From positions 124,001-188,000 of the forward strand of contig NZ_FODV01000005.1 in the NCBI RefSeq assembly GCF_900110465.1: DNA of 64,000 nt. Direction: 5' to 3'. Positions 60,503 through 64,000 of this stretch are shown piece after piece. Both the position numbers and the translations under genes were made by a program. The stretch is from Halogranum amylolyticum. Its GTDB lineage: Archaea > Halobacteriota > Halobacteria > Halobacteriales > Haloferacaceae. The notes beneath the pieces were generated by a model, which was not told the origin of the DNA, did not search any database, and saw only the letters and a list, made by a program, of their open reading frames with translations. Within the stretch, counting starts at the first letter, position 1; every line of letters starts with the position of its first letter.

Positions 60503-61795
60503 ATGGACGGAGACGAGTTCGACCCGAGTCGCGAGGCCGCCGTCGCGCGGGACCGCGAGGATCCGCTGGCGGCGCTCCGCGACCGCTTCTCGCTGCCCGA
60601 CGACGAGTTCTACATGGACGGCAACTCGCTGGGACCGCTCTCGACGGACGCCGAGGAGAGTCTCGCGCGCGTCGTCGACGAGTGGCGCGAGTTGGGCATC
60701 CGCGGGTGGACCGACGCCGACCCCGAGTGGTTCGACTACGGTGAACGCCTCGGCGCGCGACTCGCCCCGTTGCTCGGTGCCGACGACGACGAGGTGGTCG
60801 TCACCAACTCGACGACGGTCAACATCCACACGCTCGTCGGGACGTTCCTCGACCGACTACGGGAGGAGGGCGGGCCGACGACGGTGCTCGCGAACGATCT
60901 GGACTTCCCGACGGACCACTACGCCATCCGCGCCCAGCTGCGTCAGCGCGGCCTCGACCCCGACGACCATCTCCACCTCGTCGAGAGCCGCGACGGCCGA
61001 ACGGTCGAAGAGGACGACGTCGTCGCGGCGCTGGAAGCAGAGGACGTCGGCATCGTGTTCATGCCGTCGGTGCTCTACCGTAGCGGCCAACTGCTCGACG
61101 TCGAACGCATCACGGAGGCGGCCCACGAACACGGCGCGTACGCCGGCTTCGACCTCGCACACTCGATCGGTGCGGTCGACCACGACCTCTCGGCTCACGG
61201 CGTCGACTTCGCGGTGTGGTGCACCTACAAGTATCTCAACGCCGGTCCGGGGTCGGTCGGCGGCCTCTACGTGAACGAGCGTCACTTCGGGACGACGCCC
61301 GCGCTCGCCGGCTGGTGGGGCAACGACAAGGAGACGCAGTTCGACATGGAGCTCACCTACACGCCCGCTCGGAACGCCGGCGCGTGGCAGATCGGAACGG
61401 TCCACGTGCTCTCGGCCGCGCCGCTCGACGGGTCGCTCGACGTCTTCGCGGAGACGACTATCGAGGCGGTCCGCGAGAAATCCGTCGCGCTCACCGACGC
61501 GCTGATCCGGCTCGTCGACGAGCGACTGCCCGACTGCGCGGTCGGCACGCCGCGCGACGCCGCTCGTCGTGGCGGTCACGTCGCCATCGAACATCCCGAG
61601 GCCTACCGGGTGAGCCTCGCGCTGAAGGACCGCGGCGTCGTCGTCGACTTCCGCCAGCCGAACGTCGTCCGCGTCTGTCCGGCCCCGCTCTACACCAGTC
61701 ACGCCGACGTCTGGGACGCCGTGGAGATCCTCCGCGAGATCGTCGAGACGGAGGCGTACGCCGAGTACGAGCCACGTGGGGCAGGCGTCACGTAG
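60503..61795 (+). CDS. kynU: Kynureninase
   Basis: A 430-residue PLP enzyme that cleaves kynurenine to anthranilate and alanine. Blocks: FYMDGNSLGPLSTDAEESL near residues 34-52, VVVTNSTTVNIHTLVGTFLDRL, DLDFPTDHYAI, GFDLAHSIGAVDHDL (Asp that holds the pyridinium) and VWCTYKYLNAGPGSVGGLY with the Schiff-base Lys. The C-terminus EAYRVSLALKDRGVVVDFRQPNVVRVCPAPLYTS is typical. ATG at 60503. Tryptophan dioxygenase and kynurenine formamidase are not adjacent, so the pathway is split across the genome or only partial. Confidence 0.94.
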   Translation: MDGDEFDPSREAAVARDREDPLAALRDRFSLPDDEFYMDGNSLGPLSTDAEESLARVVDEWRELGIRGWTDADPEWFDYGERLGARLAPLLGADDDEVVVTNSTTVNIHTLVGTFLDRLREEGGPTTVLANDLDFPTDHYAIRAQLRQRGLDPDDHLHLVESRDGRTVEEDDVVAALEAEDVGIVFMPSVLYRSGQLLDVERITEAAHEHGAYAGFDLAHSIGAVDHDLSAHGVDFAVWCTYKYLNAGPGSVGGLYVNERHFGTTPALAGWWGNDKETQFDMELTYTPARNAGAWQIGTVHVLSAAPLDGSLDVFAETTIEAVREKSVALTDALIRLVDERLPDCAVGTPRDAARRGGHVAIEHPEAYRVSLALKDRGVVVDFRQPNVVRVCPAPLYTSHADVWDAVEILREIVETEAYAEYEPRGAGVT

Positions 61796-61860
61796 TCGTT
61801 CATCGAATCACTCGGTTGAGATGACGGGACGGCATCGGACCACCGCACGGAGACGGACGG

Positions 61861-62160
61861 TCACCGAACGGCTCGATAGAGCGCCCCGACGACGACCGAG
61901 ACCGCGTAACAACCGGCGACGAACGGCGCCCAGAACACCCACAGCGCGAAGTTCGGGAAGAGATAGCTGCCGAACGAACTACCGATCATCATGATGAGAT
62001 AGCCCGGATACGCCAACGGCGTCATCAGCCGTCCGTCGACGCTGCCGGCGGCGAGAGGGAGCACGAGGAACGCGAACGTCGCGAGGACGGCCGGGCCGGC
62101 GAACAGTCGCCGAAGCACGCCGACGTCGATCGAGTCGGTCGAGTCGCCCACCTCGGTCAC
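61861..62160 (-). CDS. Small membrane protein coupled to the exported deacylase
   Basis: A 99-residue protein with two or three membrane helices (VLATFAFLVLPLAAG, GYLIMMIGSSFGSYLF, FALWVFWAPFVAGCYAVSVVVGALY). The start is GTG (62158-62160), overlapping the TGA of the deacylase gene by 4 nt (GTGA), so translation is coupled. Function unknown; it may anchor or chaperone the exported enzyme. No domain recognised. Confidence 0.72.
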   Translation of the reverse strand: MTEVGDSTDSIDVGVLRRLFAGPAVLATFAFLVLPLAAGSVDGRLMTPLAYPGYLIMMIGSSFGSYLFPNFALWVFWAPFVAGCYAVSVVVGALYRAVR

Positions 62161-62966
62161 CGTGCGTCACCTCCCTCGCGGCGTTCGATGCCGTGACTCG
62201 CCAACAGTTGCTCGGCGAGACTGGCCGTCCAGTGAGCGGCGGTCCGAGGGTCGAGGAGGAACTTCGTCGACTCGATCAGGTAGCCCGGTTTGCCGAGGTC
62301 GGCCGTCACCTTGTGCATCAGGAGGGGGGCGTCGCCGTCGACGAGGTTGCCGTGTTTGTACCGGTGGTACGGCATGTACCACGGGACGACCCGGCCGTTG
62401 ACGGTGTCGACCGCCTCCCGAGCGTGGCCAGGTGCGGGGTCGACGCTGCTCGGGAAGACCACCTGTCCGACGAAGCTCTCGTGGGTGCGGTAGATCCCCT
62501 TCGAGGAGTGAAGATCGAGTACGACGTCCGGGTCGGTGTCGGCGACGAGTCCCCACAGCGCCCGGGCGAGTTCCGTGTTCGGTTCCGACCCCGGCGGGAA
62601 CTGACGGTTGAAGTCGCCGTTGTCGTTCTTCCGGGTGTTGCGCTGGATGGCCGGTCGGTTCGCCTTCGGGACGGCGACGATGCGGCCAGCCCGGATGTCC
62701 CACGAGGCGACGTCGGTGGCCGCCCGGTAGCCGCTCGGCTCGTCGCCGTGCATCCCGCCGACCACGAACGCCGTCGGCCCGTCTTCGGGGGCGTCGACGG
62801 TGACGGTCTCCGTCTCGTAAGGCGTCCCCGCGAGTAGCGTCGACGTCGTCCGCTCGGCTACTCGCGGTTCGTTCTGTGTTGCCGACACAGTGCCCGTCAC
62901 ACCGACCGCGGCGGCGACGCCGCCGAGTGTCGCTGTCGCCCGTTCGAGGAACGTCCGTCGTCTCAT
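62157..62966 (-). CDS. Tat-exported M14/succinylglutamate-desuccinylase-like zinc deacylase
   Basis: A 269-residue protein. MRRRTFLERATATLGGVAAAVGVTGTVSA is a twin-arginine signal with likely cleavage after about residue 29. The mature part has VVGGMHGDEPSGYRAA (HxxE zinc ligands) and VLDLHSSKGIYR (third zinc ligand), typical of the succinylglutamate desuccinylase/aspartoacylase branch of M14. The catalytic Glu is probably in PGYLIESTKFLL. It should hydrolyse an N-acyl amino acid or peptide outside the cell. TATA-like GATAATATTG (62991-63000, minus) is 25-34 nt upstream of the ATG 62964-62966, so leaderless. Confidence 0.87.
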   Translation of the reverse strand: MRRRTFLERATATLGGVAAAVGVTGTVSATQNEPRVAERTTSTLLAGTPYETETVTVDAPEDGPTAFVVGGMHGDEPSGYRAATDVASWDIRAGRIVAVPKANRPAIQRNTRKNDNGDFNRQFPPGSEPNTELARALWGLVADTDPDVVLDLHSSKGIYRTHESFVGQVVFPSSVDPAPGHAREAVDTVNGRVVPWYMPYHRYKHGNLVDGDAPLLMHKVTADLGKPGYLIESTKFLLDPRTAAHWTASLAEQLLASHGIERREGGDAR

Positions 62967-62990
62967 CGTCCTCTCTTCCCACCGAGGGGT

Positions 62991-63000
62991 CAATATTATC
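62991..63000 (-). promoter_or_regulatory. TATA box of the exported deacylase gene
   Basis: GATAATATTG on the minus strand lies 25-34 nt before the ATG at 62966, the usual leaderless spacing. Confidence 0.6.
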
Positions 63001-63188
63001 GGGCGACTAAGCCCCGCGTCCGCACTCGTCGGAGCCATCGGACTCCGCGCAACGTCCGCAGTCGTGCTATTTGTTGTCGTGGTTCGTGGCCGTGGCTCCC
63101 GTTCACAGTCCCTCGAACGAGCCGTTACAGTCTCTCGAACGGACACGTTAGCACATAGCTTGATGCGAGTTCCGTCCGACTAGTATGG

Positions 63189-64000
63189 GTGTACTCCGAG
63201 TCCTTCCCCCTCGCCGCCGTCGTGGTCGTTCTCCTCGTCGCCTCCGTAGGAACGCCGCTGTTCGGGCCGGTCGTCGGCGATGTCCTCGCACGGGAGACGG
63301 TCGAGAGTCAGGAGAGTCAGGCGAATCAGACGAGCCAAGAGAGCCAGGAGAACCAGGAGAGCGGACCCGACGATCCACCCGTCGAGGCCTGGATACGGAC
63401 CTACGGCGGACCGAGAGACGACCGTGGAGCCCTCGTCGTTCGCCTCGACGACGGTTATCTCCTCGCGGCGTCGACCCGCTCGTTCGGGCAGGCCACCGGG
63501 AGTCGCGGAGATCTGTGGCTGGTTCGACTCGACGAGGAGGGACGAGAGCAGTGGGCGCGACCGTACGGCACCGGGAGCGACGAATCACCCCGTGCGTTGC
63601 TCGTGACCGAGCGGGGGTACTTCCTCGCTGGCGAGATCGGCACGGTCGAGGGAGTCGAACTCTACGGTCTCGACGCCGACGGAGCGATCGAGTGGTCCCG
63701 GCTCTACGGCGTCGGTACCGGTGTCGGAGATGCGGTTCTACGCGACGACGGCTATCTGCTCGTCGGTCAGCGCATCACGGGTAACGGTTCGCAGCCGGCG
63801 GCCGTCGTCGCCGTCGACGACGTTGGTCGCTTTACGGAAATTCGGAACTACACCGGCCGACCGGCGGCGAAAGAGCGTTTCACCGACGTGATCGAGACGA
63901 CGAACGGGACGGTGCTCGTCGTCGGCGAAAGCGACCGCAGTGAGGGCGACGTCAGAGCGTGGGCGGTCGAACTTACGCCGGAGGGCGAGCCGCTGTGGCG
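63189..64000 (+). CDS. N-terminal part of a secreted beta-propeller-like surface protein (partial)
   Basis: A frame beginning with GTG at 63189 is open to the window end (about 270 residues). The N-terminus has a signal sequence (FPLAAVVVVLLVASVGTPLFGPV). A Gln/Ser/Asn-rich linker with a short repeating unit follows (ESQESQANQTSQESQENQESG). Beyond that are repeated blade-like units: WIRTYGGPRDDRGALVVRLDDGYLLAAS, then WLVRLDEEGREQWARPYG and RGYFLAGE, the pattern of haloarchaeal propeller proteins. No ATG is better placed; ATG 63184 is in another, non-coding-like frame. It would be a secreted or anchored surface protein; the C-terminus is not in the window. Confidence 0.72.
   Translation, partial: MYSESFPLAAVVVVLLVASVGTPLFGPVVGDVLARETVESQESQANQTSQESQENQESGPDDPPVEAWIRTYGGPRDDRGALVVRLDDGYLLAASTRSFGQATGSRGDLWLVRLDEEGREQWARPYGTGSDESPRALLVTERGYFLAGEIGTVEGVELYGLDADGAIEWSRLYGVGTGVGDAVLRDDGYLLVGQRITGNGSQPAAVVAVDDVGRFTEIRNYTGRPAAKERFTDVIETTNGTVLVVGESDRSEGDVRAWAVELTPEGEPLW

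Noticed and set aside
59287..60504. Minus-strand frame of 405 codons opposite the MFS gene
   Set aside because: Highly charged low-complexity product; the plus strand encodes a typical 12-helix transporter.

Overview
The window is high-GC chromosomal DNA of a halophilic archaeon (class Halobacteria, probably Haloferacales-like). Evidence: very acidic proteins, many leaderless genes with a TATA-like box about 25-33 nt before the ATG, TFB, DpsA, UPF0058, NAC, METTL5-type and TrmI-type methyltransferases, Tat lipoproteins with twin arginines and a lipobox, a PGF-CTERM surface protein, phosphomevalonate decarboxylase and Agl23. I see no prophage, CRISPR array, rRNA or tRNA. It is mostly core and semi-core genome, with one decayed IS200/IS605-type scar.

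Layout. 0-8 kb: end of an unknown gene, DpsA, a poly-glutamate protein, a Rieske protein behind a perfect palindrome, NAC-TrmI, a Tat-exported beta-propeller coupled to a membrane protein, a creatininase-family enzyme and a DUF4397 lipoprotein. 8-16 kb: M29 peptidase, PetD-like cytochrome b, a winged-helix/zinc regulator, TauE and Nramp-like transporters, an O-methyltransferase and an orphan oligopeptide-binding lipoprotein. 16-25 kb: DsrE lipoprotein, methylmalonyl-CoA mutase, MenF, a sulfite-oxidase-like protein, RHH and UPF0058 proteins, a rhomboid protease, METTL5 and a secreted nuclease. 25-34 kb: TFB, Agl23, UspA, a PRC-barrel protein, a long intergenic region with structured repeats, a PAS/GAF/bacterio-opsin-activator sensor, ThuA and a nucleoside hydrolase.

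34-48 kb: a zinc-ribbon miniprotein with a palindrome at its start, the IS scar, pyrB-pyrI, a dienelactone hydrolase, two glutamate dehydrogenases separated by a CitE-like lyase and a PGF-CTERM protein, a MaoC hydratase and an acyl-CoA carboxylase carboxyltransferase. 48-64 kb: an SDR, the gluconeogenic pair aldolase-fbp, 3-hydroxyacyl-CoA dehydrogenase, phosphomevalonate decarboxylase, an NDH-2-like flavoprotein, BtpA, a second copy of the structured repeat, an orphan HypE/AIR-synthase-like protein, an esterase, MFS, kynureninase, an exported deacylase and the start of a surface protein.

Metabolic thread: glutamate dehydrogenases, a MaoC hydratase, a CitE-type lyase, a carboxyltransferase and methylmalonyl-CoA mutase fit amino acid/propionyl-CoA carbon flow (possibly methylaspartate-cycle-like). 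Glutamate mutase and methylaspartate lyase are not in the window, so the pathway is not proven.

Most interesting non-coding observations: a 72-nt element present twice with a hairpin kept in the same register by compensatory changes (29853-29924, 55831-55902); two perfect hairpins in the presumed leader of one glutamate dehydrogenase (44578-44647); perfect palindromes at the Rieske promoter (1317-1330) and at the zinc-ribbon gene start (34826-34844); and a solitary TnpB-element right end fused to the stop codon of a 37-residue membrane protein gene (about 35063-35110).
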